Position numbers and translations under genes: made by a program
The notes under the pieces: generated by a model
Told to the model about the DNA's origin: nothing
Databases searched by the model: none
What the model saw: only the letters and a program-made list of their open reading frames with translations
Shown: positions 26,801-35,484 of the stretch, in pieces
Position numbering within the stretch: position 1 is the stretch's first letter
Layout: every line of letters begins with the position of its first letter
Assembly: GCF_041146875.1 (NCBI RefSeq)
Contig: NZ_JBFRXP010000009.1
Location: 51,132-115,131 of the forward strand
Source of the DNA: Igneacidithiobacillus sp041146875
GTDB lineage: Bacteria; Pseudomonadota; Gammaproteobacteria; Acidithiobacillales; Acidithiobacillaceae
DNA: 64,000 nucleotides
Direction: 5' to 3'

Positions 26801-27241
26801 TTGCCCGCCGGCGTCTGTCATCCAGAACACTTGCGCCAGGGTGACGGTTTTGTCGTAGCCAGCGTTGTGAAATACGCCAAGGATTACCGAATAATTGCTG
26901 ACGTCGCGTAGTGCGACCGGCTTCGCGTTACCCAGACTCTCCTGGCGTTCGGATTTGTAGTAGCCCAGAACATAGGAACGCAGAGTACGTTCGCGACTCT
27001 CGGCGCCGGCGGCCTTGTTGTAGGCCACGCGATGGCTGGGCACCAGCAGGGTGGTTACGGCATCCACCAGAGTCGATTTGCCCGAGCCGATGTCGCCTGT
27101 GAGCAGGCCGTTTTTGCCGTGCAGATGCAAGGTCCAGACGCGCTGATGGAACGTACCCCAATTGTAGACTTCCAGCCGTTGCAGGCGAAATCCGGCCAGC
27201 CGGTCGTCGGCCATAAACTCCAGTTCCAGCGCCTCAGTCAT
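23879..27241 (-). CDS. jetC: Wadjet SMC-like ATPase JetC
   Basis: 1120 aa from ATG 27241, a MukB/MksB-like SMC ATPase. Walker A LTGDIGSGKSTLVDAVTTLL at residues ~47-66, long coiled coils, ABC signature region DSGGKSGGQKEKLAYTVLAA, Walker B FRFVVIDEAFGRGSDES. JetC is the motor that extrudes plasmid DNA loops. An upstream in-frame codon at 27265 would add eight residues, but ATG 27241 overlaps the jetB stop by 8 bases, as expected for coupling. The coiled-coil middle is intact. Confidence 0.93.
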   Translation of the reverse strand: MTEALELEFMADDRLAGFRLQRLEVYNWGTFHQRVWTLHLHGKNGLLTGDIGSGKSTLVDAVTTLLVPSHRVAYNKAAGAESRERTLRSYVLGYYKSERQESLGNAKPVALRDVSNYSVILGVFHNAGYDKTVTLAQVFWMTDAGGQPAHLYAACERDLAISADFSGFGKEMNGLRKQLRARGVELFDSFPPYSAWFRRRFGIDNEQALDLFHQTVSMKSVGNLTDFVRDHMLEPFDVAPRINALITHFEDLHRAHEAVLKAKRQIEMLDPLVADTERHQELSITIDHLRACRDALRPWFASIKLDLLTKRLGTLHEDQARQQVAIERLQEQRRAQQSEERDLRRSIAENGGDRIASIAAEIQQKEDERERRKHKATRYAELLGSLQQRPAVNEEDFLRQQAEIVHWRESSEDAQMQAQNALTEAEVSFRQGKDEHDQLQAEITGLKARVSNIDEKQIALRRLLCQALHLAEEEMPFAGELLQVRESERDWEGAIERALHGFGLSLLVPDRHYAQVEEWVDQNSLRGRLVYFRVRDGARSAEASLHPDSLVHKLQIKPNSPFYVWIEREIGHRFDIACCQTQEQFRRETRAITRAGQIKTPGERHEKDDRHHLDDRRRYVLGWSNTEKIAALENEAKAHQTRLAGLAAQISALQKEQNTLRDRLNSLSKLGEYNDFRELDWQPLALSIARLEEEKQNLEASSDQLQLLSSQLRQVEAQLQETERQLDERKDKRSKIEEKISSAQEMQEQAHAIVAAAGAEQKQFGALAEMRPDAIGNQLISIESCDNREHDMREWLHARIGGEDAKSKRLAEKIIRAMSEYKAAWPLESSEVDAHLAAAPEYRSMLEQLQADGLPRFAGRFKELLNENTIREVANFQSQLARERETIKERIAQINESLTQIDYNPGRYISLEAQMNLDADIRDFQSELRTCTEGALTGSEDGQYSEAKFLQVKRIIERFRGRDEYADLDRRWTAKVTDVRNWFVFAASERWREDNSEHEHYADSGGKSGGQKEKLAYTVLAASLAYQFGLEWGAVRSRSFRFVVIDEAFGRGSDESAQYGLQLFAQLNLQLLIVTPLQKIHIIEPYVAGVGFVYNEEGRNSVLRNLTIEEYRSEKERMQG

Positions 27242-27830
27242 CTGCGTCCTCCACCGCTTGGCCAATTTGCTGGCGGTATTCCGTTAGTCGCTGGTCAAAG
27301 TCGGCGAGCCATTGGGCATCGACAAAGGCCTTAATGATGCGCCGCACTTCGAGCATCTGTGGCTGGCCGCGCAGGCGCCGGACAAAGCCAAGTTCGGCGA
27401 TTTTGTTCAGGCTGGCATCGACCTGGTCAATGAGCTTTACCTCATTGCTGCCGGCCGGCACAAAGATGCGGACCAGCTCCACAACCTCATCGCGCGAGAG
27501 GATCAGGCGCGTATCACCACCGCCAGCGTCAAATTCTGCCAATTTTTTGCGCAACAAGGCCAGCAGCAGACTGACGGGGTAGGAGAGTTGGCGGCGAGCT
27601 ACCAGCCGCGGCGTCTGGATCTCTTCCTCGTCTTCCGGGCGCGAGCGTAAAAATGCGTAGCCCTCTGCTTCGTCAAGCTGCAAATCCAGACCGAGCACGG
27701 TTATGTAGTCCCGCACCTGAGCTTGCAGTTGCAGTAGCGCATTCCACAAGGCTGGGCTCTCGTCCCGATACAGTACACCCTTGAGCAGGGGGACGAGTAC
27801 GGAGGAGAGCTCCTGGGTCGCGTTATCCAT
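27234..27830 (-). CDS. jetB: Wadjet KITE-like subunit JetB (DUF4194)
   Basis: 198 aa from ATG 27830 (MDNATQELSSVLVPLLKGVL), two bases after jetA's stop. The winged-helix KITE-like pattern is seen in SPALWNALLQLQAQVRDYIT, DEAEGYAFLRSRPEDEEE, RLVARRQLSYPVSLLLALLR, and LGFVRRLRGQPQMLEVRRII. It bridges JetA and JetC in the complex. The longer open frame upstream overlaps jetA and has no family match, so it is not used. Confidence 0.9.
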   Translation of the reverse strand: MDNATQELSSVLVPLLKGVLYRDESPALWNALLQLQAQVRDYITVLGLDLQLDEAEGYAFLRSRPEDEEEIQTPRLVARRQLSYPVSLLLALLRKKLAEFDAGGGDTRLILSRDEVVELVRIFVPAGSNEVKLIDQVDASLNKIAELGFVRRLRGQPQMLEVRRIIKAFVDAQWLADFDQRLTEYRQQIGQAVEDADD

Positions 27831-27832
27831 TT

Positions 27833-29278
27833 TCAATTTCTCAGCAAAATGATGCGAGGCAGGGTGGCCTTGCGGATTTCTCCCGACGCCGTCTGCCAAC
27901 GGATGTGTTCCTGTACCATATCGTCTACCACTGTTTTTGGCCACTCGCTCGCCAATTGCAGATAGACCACCAATTCTGCCAGACCCTGCTGCAATGGGTG
28001 CTGATCCAGCAATTCTGCGAGACTGATCTGGCTGTGACTTTGCAGTGCGTGGCGAATATTGCCTGCCAACTCCGCACGATTCACGACGATTTGTGCATAG
28101 AGGGCTGCGGTGTCTACTTCGGCATCACCCTCTTCGAGCGCGACTTCGGCGATCACAGGACGCAGAGGAGGGCGATACAGGCTGCGTTCCAGAGGGAGTT
28201 CGATGGTGGCGGAGGTTTCGTCTAGGGCGAGGAATTCGCCTTTGGGTTGCTGTTCGCGTACTGCAAGCGCCTGATTTTCGATCTGGTGCAGGATGTCCAT
28301 GATACGGCGGTTTTCCAGCCAGGCGCGGTCGTCAAGAAAACGTCGGAGCTGCTCCGATAGCATGGCCACCGTGCGCTGGGTATGCTCTCCGGCCTCCAAC
28401 CAGTCGTAATGGACCCGCTGCAGGCGAGCCTCTGGTTGCATCGACTGGATGGGTGCCAGAGACAGCACATGCTCCAACATCTGCGTCAATTCCTCTTGGC
28501 GCGCCTGGGACATGAGAAAATCCCAGAACGCGCGAAAGCTCTTTCCCTGGTCGGAATCGGCAATGGTATCGCGCCTGCCCATGATCTCTTCCAGCAACGC
28601 GCCTTTCGCGCCATCCCACAGCGCAATGCGTTCGCGCACCTGACGGTCGAGGTTGCGGAAGTTATGTTCTACCTCGCGAAAATCGGTCAGTAGTTCGCGC
28701 GCCAGTTGCAAAAACTGCTGAAAGCGATCTTTCAGACCGGTATCGTCCAGGAGAGGAATGTCTCCGGCCAAAATGCGCTCGATTTCGCTGTCAATTTCGT
28801 CGCGGCGTTTTTGCAGCTCGCTAACGCGCAGCTCGGGATCTGTCTGGCTTCCTTCACGCATTTGCTGTAGTAGATCAAATAACGTGAGCAGGCGCGATTC
28901 GGTGCCAACAAAGCTGCGCGTGGTCAATCCTTCGAGCCAGGAAAGAGCCTTTTCGGTGGTGGGCGTCAGATCAAAATGCGCTTCGTCGGTGCCGGCGGGA
29001 TAAAATTTCCGTAACCAGCCTTTGCTATCGTCGGCCCAATCATTGAGATAGCTCTGCGCCGTACCGGGAAAGCTCTCGCTTCCCAATTGCTCGCGCAGGG
29101 CGAACAATTCGTCTTCCAGTGCCTCAACCAAATCCGCCTGTGCCAGATTGCGGACGTGGGGAACGATAAATGCCCGATGCAGAAAGCTGGCAACCAGCGC
29201 TGCGTGCTGGGCACGCAGCAGCCGCCAGGCGGGATGATTCTGCCGCAGTAGCTCCAGGGTGGTGTAATCGAGGGGCAT
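27833..29278 (-). CDS. jetA: Wadjet kleisin subunit JetA (DUF3375)
   Basis: 481 aa from ATG 29278 (MPLDYTTLELLRQNHPAWRL). DUF3375 features: HAALVASFLHRAFI, YLNDWADDSKGWLRKFYPAG, LTPTTEKALSWLEGLTTRSF VGTESRLL in two pieces, and a C-terminal winged-helix part LAELVVYLQLASEWP. JetA is the kleisin that closes the JetC ring. It is the first of the four jet genes; a 109-aa gene ends ten bases upstream. Normal family length. Confidence 0.92.
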   Translation of the reverse strand: MPLDYTTLELLRQNHPAWRLLRAQHAALVASFLHRAFIVPHVRNLAQADLVEALEDELFALREQLGSESFPGTAQSYLNDWADDSKGWLRKFYPAGTDEAHFDLTPTTEKALSWLEGLTTRSFVGTESRLLTLFDLLQQMREGSQTDPELRVSELQKRRDEIDSEIERILAGDIPLLDDTGLKDRFQQFLQLARELLTDFREVEHNFRNLDRQVRERIALWDGAKGALLEEIMGRRDTIADSDQGKSFRAFWDFLMSQARQEELTQMLEHVLSLAPIQSMQPEARLQRVHYDWLEAGEHTQRTVAMLSEQLRRFLDDRAWLENRRIMDILHQIENQALAVREQQPKGEFLALDETSATIELPLERSLYRPPLRPVIAEVALEEGDAEVDTAALYAQIVVNRAELAGNIRHALQSHSQISLAELLDQHPLQQGLAELVVYLQLASEWPKTVVDDMVQEHIRWQTASGEIRKATLPRIILLRN

Positions 29279-29288
29279 GCAGGTATGT

Positions 29289-29618
29289 TTACGGGAGATG
29301 TATGTCGCGCGCGGTCTGCACAAGTTGCAGCAGCGCGGGAGCGACGTTCCATTGCTGCCTGCGTTCGGTAAGAACACTGATCGTTTTCTTGTTCAAGCGC
29401 AGAACCACTCCCTCGTGCGTGAGGCCATCCGGGCCCTGGAAACTGACGCGGTCACCGCGGGTGAAACTGATCATGAGAGTCGTCGTGCGTTCCTGGGCGA
29501 TGAGCTGCAAGCGCTCGACAATCAGGTGATTGAGAAAAAGCAGATCTTCCTCTCCCAGGCGCTTGATGGCCTCGACAGCGGAAACGCGGTTGGTGATGTT
29601 GACAGTGCCGGTTTTCAT
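29289..29618 (-). CDS. Small SH3-like protein at the head of the Wadjet operon
   Basis: 109 aa. A helical N-terminus GEEDLLFLNHLIVERLQLIA is followed by a beta-rich SH3/KOW-like part: MISFTRGDRVSFQGPDGLTH, EGVVLRLNKKTISVLTERRQ, QWNVAPALLQLV. I do not recognise a named family. It ends ten bases before jetA and starts 16 bases after the acs stop, on the same strand, so it is probably transcribed with jetABCD. A nucleic-acid-binding accessory or regulator is a guess from the fold-like pattern only. Confidence 0.7.
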   Translation of the reverse strand: MKTGTVNITNRVSAVEAIKRLGEEDLLFLNHLIVERLQLIAQERTTTLMISFTRGDRVSFQGPDGLTHEGVVLRLNKKTISVLTERRQQWNVAPALLQLVQTARDIHLP

Positions 29619-29634
29619 AGTCGGATGACCACCA

Positions 29635-31566
29635 TCAATCCTCGAGCGTACTGATATCCTGCGTGATTTCTTCACCGCGGGCCTGGGCGCGTAGCAGGCG
29701 ACGCATAATTTTGCCGGAGCGCGTTTTGGGTAGAGCATCAACGAAATGGATATCGTCGGGGCGGGCGATGGCACCAATCATATCTGTCACCTGAGAGCGC
29801 AGCGCGGCGCTGAGTTGATCATGATCATCTCCCTGATGGGCGGCCTTGAGGATGACAAAGGCGGAGATGGCCTCGCCCTTGATCTCGTGCGGTACACCGA
29901 CCACCGCCGCCTCGGCAACGGCGGGATGGGCCACAAGTGCAGACTCGATCTCGGCAGTGCCTAGTCGATGGCCGGAAACATTGAGCACGTCGTCAATACG
30001 ACCCATCACCCAAAAATAGCCATCACCATCGCGCCGGGCGCTATCTCCGGCGATGTAGTAGCGATTCGCGAACTTGCTCCAGTAGGTTTGTACATAGCGT
30101 TCGGGGTTGCCCCAAATCCCGCGTAGCATCCCTGGCCAGGGGCGATCGATGACCAGATAGCCACCTTGGTCGGGAGTCGTGACTTCTACCCCTTGCTCAT
30201 CTACGATCTTGGCGGAAATGCCCGGTAGGGGCAGGGCGCAGGAACCGGGTTTGTTGGCACTCACACCGGGTAGCGGGGCGATCATGTGCCCTCCAGTCTC
30301 GGTCTGCCACCAGGTATCGACAATGGGGCACGTGCTGGCACCGATACTGTCGCGATACCAGATCCACGCTTCCGGATTCATGGGCTCGCCCACACTGCCG
30401 AGCAAACGCAAGCTGCTCAGATCATGTTTCTGGACCCAACTATCACCCATCTTCATAAACGCACGCACGGCCGTGGGCGCGGTGTAGAGGACGCTGATGC
30501 CGTGGCGCTCAATCATGGACCAAAAGCGATCAGGATGCGGGTACATCGGCGCACCTTCGTACAGGAATACCGTGGCACCATTCGCTAGCGGCCCGTAGAC
30601 TACATAGCTATGGCCGGTAATCCAGCCGACGTCGGCAGTACACCAATAGATGTCTTCGGCGCGTAGATCAAAGGCCCAATGACTGGTAACTTTTGTCCAT
30701 AGCAAATAGCCGGCACAACTGTGCAAAATGCCTTTCGGCTTGCCGGTGCTGCCCGAGGTGTAGAGGATGAAGAGAGGATGCTCGGCGGGGAAGGGGGTGG
30801 CCGGACAATCCGCCGATTGCCCATTGACCGCGTCGTGCCACCACAGGTCGCGGCCATCCAGCATGTCGACCTCGCTACCAGTGCGCTGCAACACGATGAC
30901 GCGCTCCACCTGGTGTTCCTGCTCACGTAGCAGGGCCTGATCGGCATGACGCTTGAGGGGGACGATTTTTCCGCCACGGAAGGCGCCGTCGGCGGTAAGC
31001 AATAGCTTTGCCCCAGTGTCTTCCAAACGGTCTTTCAGGGCCTCGGCAGAAAAACCGCCAAAGACTACCGAATGTACGGCGCCGATGCGTGCGCAGGCGA
31101 GCATCGACACCACCGCTTCGATGACCATGGGCATATAAATCACCACCCGATCGCCTGCCTCTATGCCCTGGGCGCGCAGGGTGTTGGCAAAAATGCTCAC
31201 CTCACGATGTAATTGCGCATAGGTGAGAGTCTTAACGCTGCCATCTTCGCCTTCCCAGATCAGCGCCGCCTTGTGTTTTTGCGTGCCATGCAAATGCCGG
31301 TCGATACAGTTGGCGGCAACGTTGAGTCTGCCATCGGCAAACCAGCGGTAGAAGGGCGCTTCGCGTTCGTCCAGAATCTGGGTGAAGGGCTTGTCCCAAT
31401 GCAGGTGTTCCCGCGCCAATGTGCCCCAAAACTTTTCCGGATCCTTCTGCGCCTCTGTCTGTAGGCGCTGATATTCGCTGTGATCGATGTTTGCGCTCGC
31501 CGCAAAATCCTCGGGCACAGGAAAAAGGCGCTCTTCGCTGAGATGGGAATCGATGGGTGTTGTCAT
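29635..31566 (-). CDS. acs: Acetyl-CoA synthetase (AMP-forming)
   Basis: 643 aa, full length. ANL-superfamily motifs: YTSGSTGKPKGILHSCAGYL (P-loop like), TWWQTETGGHM, DSARRDGDGYFWVMGRIDDV, and the catalytic Lys site LPKTRSGKIMRRLLRAQARG. Activates acetate to acetyl-CoA through acetyl-AMP; the Lys in SGKIMRR is the usual reversible acetylation site. It is the most upstream gene of a same-strand run leading into the Wadjet genes, but its role is central metabolism, so the Wadjet set looks inserted behind it. Confidence 0.95.
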   Translation of the reverse strand: MTTPIDSHLSEERLFPVPEDFAASANIDHSEYQRLQTEAQKDPEKFWGTLAREHLHWDKPFTQILDEREAPFYRWFADGRLNVAANCIDRHLHGTQKHKAALIWEGEDGSVKTLTYAQLHREVSIFANTLRAQGIEAGDRVVIYMPMVIEAVVSMLACARIGAVHSVVFGGFSAEALKDRLEDTGAKLLLTADGAFRGGKIVPLKRHADQALLREQEHQVERVIVLQRTGSEVDMLDGRDLWWHDAVNGQSADCPATPFPAEHPLFILYTSGSTGKPKGILHSCAGYLLWTKVTSHWAFDLRAEDIYWCTADVGWITGHSYVVYGPLANGATVFLYEGAPMYPHPDRFWSMIERHGISVLYTAPTAVRAFMKMGDSWVQKHDLSSLRLLGSVGEPMNPEAWIWYRDSIGASTCPIVDTWWQTETGGHMIAPLPGVSANKPGSCALPLPGISAKIVDEQGVEVTTPDQGGYLVIDRPWPGMLRGIWGNPERYVQTYWSKFANRYYIAGDSARRDGDGYFWVMGRIDDVLNVSGHRLGTAEIESALVAHPAVAEAAVVGVPHEIKGEAISAFVILKAAHQGDDHDQLSAALRSQVTDMIGAIARPDDIHFVDALPKTRSGKIMRRLLRAQARGEEITQDISTLED

Positions 31567-31674
31567 GATCTTTGTCGTCGCAGCCTAATTATCCATTGAT
31601 GGTAAGACCTCGGCGGGCGACTGGCAAACCGCCACTGCGGATACACACGAAACGATCCGGCGCAATGGCAGCGA

Positions 31675-33519
31675 TCAATGACGTTGCAAGAGGATCACCG
31701 TACGGCTCGCGCGGGAACAAGTTGTTGCCAACTGGTGCAGGAGAGGGAAGTCCTTGGCGCTCACGAGAAAATTGGGCAGGGTCAGGGCTTGTCGAATCGT
31801 TAGCACCTTGCCCAGGAATCGATAGGTCAATCGATAATCGCCGACGGCCGAATGAAGGGCCTCATCGTGCGGCAAGAATACCGGCTGATAGCCGGTAGGC
31901 AGGACCAATCGGGTAACGCTGACCTGGCGCGTAGGCGTCAACAGGCTCGCCTGCTGACGCTGCGTTTGCCCGGTAAAGGCGAGCAAGCCATGATCCAACA
32001 GATTGACGGGAGTCAAGGCAATGCGCTTACCCGGCGGAAAAAGCCCCAGGGTGCTTGCTCTGATCCGAATGCCGAGCGGCTTCTGAGATTCTCGACGCTG
32101 CGCAAAGGCGATGTCTTGCAGTTGGCCCAGGTTACCTTGGGTGTAAAAGGAAGATGCCATACTCTTCCACAACAGGCGGCCATGCAGCCCGGCAAGACCG
32201 CCGCGCGTTTGCGCCGCCAGATACCCTCGATACCAACTGGTTTGCAGCAGATTGCCGTCACCGTTGCGATGGAGTTGGATGGTGGAACGGGTGACGACCA
32301 GGGGCGTGCTGAGACTTGGCATGGGCGTGCGCAGAATCTGCGGCTGAGAACCGGTAATCAGCACAGGCCGGCCAGCGTCGGCGATGGGAAGTTGGTCGAT
32401 GTCGTGGTGGCGTACGCTGGGGTCCAGGAACAATTTCTGCTGCGGCAGATAGACTAAGAAGTGACTGAAAGCAAAGGGACTCGGTGCTGGCCACAGGTGA
32501 AAACGCGCGTTGGTGGACAGCATGGCGGGTACTGCAGGAATCCGCACGGCGTGCAACATAGCGCAAAGCAAAGCGGCGTTGCTGTTGCTATCCCCGAGTC
32601 CACGCGCGAGCGTAGCGCTGGCGGCTAGGGGGCGAAAACCGGCGTCCGCGTAATTTACGGAAACGCTGTGCATATGGCGTTGAAACCAGAGATAGATTTT
32701 GCGCACTGCCGCAATCCCGGAGTCGGAACCAGCAATCTTCCTCGCCAGATTTTGAATGTTGGGGCTGATCCGCATCGCGGGTTGCGCGAGCTGGTTATAC
32801 GCCTGGGCAATGACCTGCCAATTTGGCGCGGTGCTGAGAACGGCGAGGGGCGAAAATTCGCTCAGGGCTGGTGAACCCGCTGGCGGATAGGAGACGTGCA
32901 AAAGTTGCGTGCTGTAGCTTTCGCCGTTGCTATCGCTGTGACGATGCCAATGATGTCCCTGCACGCCACTATAGATCTTTTCCCCCGCTGGCACTTGCAA
33001 GGAAACTTGCCCCCGCAACAGGGCAATGTTGGGAGCAATGAGCATGCTGGCGGCATAAATGCCGGGCAAATAGGCATGTTGATAGTCAATCCGATAGCGA
33101 ACGTGCAAGGTATCGCCGGGTGCGACATTGGGAAAAACCAGACTCAGTTGTCTGCCATCACTCAGGAATGGCGCATGTAATGCGCCCGCCGTGGACTGGC
33201 TGAATTCTGCATCCTTGGGCACCAGATAGCGCCGTTTCTGGGGCGTTTCGGTGTATGCGTATAGTACCTGGACGTGGGCAAAATTGGCCGGATAGAATAT
33301 GGAAAATTGCGATTGCGAAGCCACTCCGGCCGGGGTAAGCGGCGCAATGACCCGCGTTACGGTTTCGCTGAAACTACCATTTTTTTGCACGGTAATTTGG
33401 CTATTGGCCTGTAGGAGTTGGTAATTCTCGACAGGATTAGGGGGCTGTGCCATCGCAGCCATAGCATGGAGGAAGAATAGGGCGCCGCAAGCCAGTACGC
33501 TGAGAATTCTTGTCTGCAT
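31675..33519 (-). CDS. DUF3857/transglutaminase-like protein with Ser for catalytic Cys
   Basis: 614 aa with signal peptide ~1-24 (LACGALFFLHAMAAMAQ). DUF3857 N-terminal beta domain, then a transglutaminase-fold domain near 265-375. At the catalytic position it reads GLGDSNSNAALLCAMLHAVR: Ser311 replaces the family Cys (GDCKxH in its neighbour). His353 (FAFSHFLVYL) and Asp366 (LFLDPSVR) are kept. C-terminal beta domain as in the sister gene. Six bases downstream of the sister gene, so co-transcribed. Likely a periplasmic pseudoenzyme or Ser variant. Confidence 0.8.
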   Translation of the reverse strand: MQTRILSVLACGALFFLHAMAAMAQPPNPVENYQLLQANSQITVQKNGSFSETVTRVIAPLTPAGVASQSQFSIFYPANFAHVQVLYAYTETPQKRRYLVPKDAEFSQSTAGALHAPFLSDGRQLSLVFPNVAPGDTLHVRYRIDYQHAYLPGIYAASMLIAPNIALLRGQVSLQVPAGEKIYSGVQGHHWHRHSDSNGESYSTQLLHVSYPPAGSPALSEFSPLAVLSTAPNWQVIAQAYNQLAQPAMRISPNIQNLARKIAGSDSGIAAVRKIYLWFQRHMHSVSVNYADAGFRPLAASATLARGLGDSNSNAALLCAMLHAVRIPAVPAMLSTNARFHLWPAPSPFAFSHFLVYLPQQKLFLDPSVRHHDIDQLPIADAGRPVLITGSQPQILRTPMPSLSTPLVVTRSTIQLHRNGDGNLLQTSWYRGYLAAQTRGGLAGLHGRLLWKSMASSFYTQGNLGQLQDIAFAQRRESQKPLGIRIRASTLGLFPPGKRIALTPVNLLDHGLLAFTGQTQRQQASLLTPTRQVSVTRLVLPTGYQPVFLPHDEALHSAVGDYRLTYRFLGKVLTIRQALTLPNFLVSAKDFPLLHQLATTCSRASRTVILLQRH

Positions 33520-33525
33520 TGCGCC

Positions 33526-35484
33526 CTAGCCTTTATTACGGGTGAAGAGAAACGCGGCTTGCTGTGCCGTATAGTCCGCAAGCAAAAGCCGTCGCAGGGC
33601 AGGATATTGCTTCGGATTATAAACGACGCGATTCAGGCGCAAACGATACTCTGCTTGCAAGACCAAGCCATGTAGTTTGATTACAGACGAAAAGCTTCCG
33701 GCCGCATTGTGCATTCGCGATGCTGGCGGAAGGTACAGCGGATGATAACCCGCGGGCAATTGCAAATCCGTCTGCCAACGGATCTGCCCCAAATAAATGG
33801 TGACCGGGTGCTTGCGCGCTTGTGGTCCTACCACTTGCGCCAGGGCTACCGTTGGTGATGTTCCGGCTCCCAAGCCTGGCGTAAGATAGGGGCCGGCAGG
33901 GAGCACGAGGCTCAATTGCTGACCCAGGCGCGTGTAGGCAGGGGTCTGCCAATGGGCACGGAGTGCAAAGGGTTGATCGAGCAAATTGGGGTCACTCGGT
34001 TGAAAGCTGCCATTTCCGCCTCCCTGATTTTGCAATACCGCCGTCATTACCCGCGGATACGATGCTGGCGGCAGGGAAGCAAAGGTCTCGCGGTACATCC
34101 ACGCCCACCAACCACGGGCCTGCATCTGCGCTGTGCCTTGCAAGGTGCCATTGGGCAGCAATGTAAGCTGGGCTGTGTAGCGTAGCTGATTATTCTCGGG
34201 TTCGGCGCCGGGCGTGCGGGCAAGATGGGAATGCGGGCCGGTAATGAGCGCGGGCTTATCGCGCTCGCCCACGGCGAGCTGCCTTGGGGTTTCAAATTCG
34301 CCGGTGCTGTCCAGAAAGATCTTGCGTTCTGGTGCGTAATCTATCGCGTGATTAAACCAAAAAGGCGTGGGTAGCGGTGGCAGCGAAAAGACCTGATTCC
34401 AGTTGATCAAAACGGGATATAAAGGATGACCGCGTGCCGCAAATAACGCCTCAAGCAGGGTTGCATGTGCCTTACAATCACCGTACCGGGTAGCCAGTGT
34501 CTTTTGCGCAGAGATCGGTACATATCCGCCAACGCCGAGTTCCAGGCCAACATAGCGAATATTTTTGGATACCCAAGAATATAGCGATTTTTGTGCTTGC
34601 CAGCCTTGTTGCTTGCCGCTGATTTGTGCTGCAGTGTGACGTAACTCTGGGGTGAGTGCGGCCTTGCCCTTGGCGCGTGTCCAATATGCCTGGCCTACTG
34701 CGGCCCAACTTGGGAAGGAACTCAACTCAAAGAGAGGGTCGAATTGGCGTTCACTTACCGTAGCCGGACCGGGGTAGCTGGCATGGTGTACGGTGACGCG
34801 CGCAGTGAAAATCTCTTCCTCGCCCTTTTCTTGACGCTTCAGTTGCCAGGGTCCAGTCACTGCCGCACGCAGATGCAAAGCGCTGGGCGCTACGACACGC
34901 ACTTCATAGTTACGCGCACTGAGGGTACTGGGAATCTGCCACAGGGCAGAATATTGCCCAGGGAAATAGGGGGTGTGCTGTATCTTTTCGGTGATTAAAT
35001 GAAAGCGATCCCCGCGTTGTAGTTTTGGCAACTCGATGCTCAATTCTTGTGCGTGACTATACATGGGGGCGCCTGCTGCGGCCGCCACCGGACGTCGGTA
35101 GATAGCTTGCGCAGTTATGGGTATTTTTTGGCCGGAGGGCGTGCTTACCCATGCCCGCACGACATGCAGGCTCCCCATTTCTGACGAATATTGTAAGGTA
35201 AAGGGGTTGAGTGCGGAGGTGAAATTGCTATTGCGTAGCTCCCAGACTTGCTTCTGCCGCACGCGATAGCTGCCGTTTTTTTTCACACGCACGGTTTCGT
35301 GATTGTATAGCAGGCGTACGGGCGAGCCACTAATGTTTTGGTTTACCGGATGAAACCCAGTATTGGCAGCGGCAATACCTGGGATGGTCATGCTGCAAAA
35401 CAGCAGCGTCGCGAGTAGCGGGTGGGAACCGCTTTGCCTCGATGGATGCAAATGCACGCGGAGAAAATCGCGAGGGGTATTCAT
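33526..35484 (-). CDS. DUF3857/transglutaminase-like periplasmic protein
   Basis: 652 aa with a signal sequence (HPLLATLLFCSMTIPGIAAA, ~21-40). DUF3857 at ~55-240, transglutaminase-like domain at ~260-400 with full triad: Cys337 in TRYGDCKAHATLLEALFAAR, His379 in FWFNHAIDY, Asp392 in FLDSTGEF; a DUF3858-like C-terminal beta part follows. Reaction unknown; these proteins may act on peptides in the envelope. ATGA overlap with the L,D-transpeptidase upstream suggests a shared role at the cell wall. Confidence 0.85.
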   Translation of the reverse strand: MNTPRDFLRVHLHPSRQSGSHPLLATLLFCSMTIPGIAAANTGFHPVNQNISGSPVRLLYNHETVRVKKNGSYRVRQKQVWELRNSNFTSALNPFTLQYSSEMGSLHVVRAWVSTPSGQKIPITAQAIYRRPVAAAAGAPMYSHAQELSIELPKLQRGDRFHLITEKIQHTPYFPGQYSALWQIPSTLSARNYEVRVVAPSALHLRAAVTGPWQLKRQEKGEEEIFTARVTVHHASYPGPATVSERQFDPLFELSSFPSWAAVGQAYWTRAKGKAALTPELRHTAAQISGKQQGWQAQKSLYSWVSKNIRYVGLELGVGGYVPISAQKTLATRYGDCKAHATLLEALFAARGHPLYPVLINWNQVFSLPPLPTPFWFNHAIDYAPERKIFLDSTGEFETPRQLAVGERDKPALITGPHSHLARTPGAEPENNQLRYTAQLTLLPNGTLQGTAQMQARGWWAWMYRETFASLPPASYPRVMTAVLQNQGGGNGSFQPSDPNLLDQPFALRAHWQTPAYTRLGQQLSLVLPAGPYLTPGLGAGTSPTVALAQVVGPQARKHPVTIYLGQIRWQTDLQLPAGYHPLYLPPASRMHNAAGSFSSVIKLHGLVLQAEYRLRLNRVVYNPKQYPALRRLLLADYTAQQAAFLFTRNKG

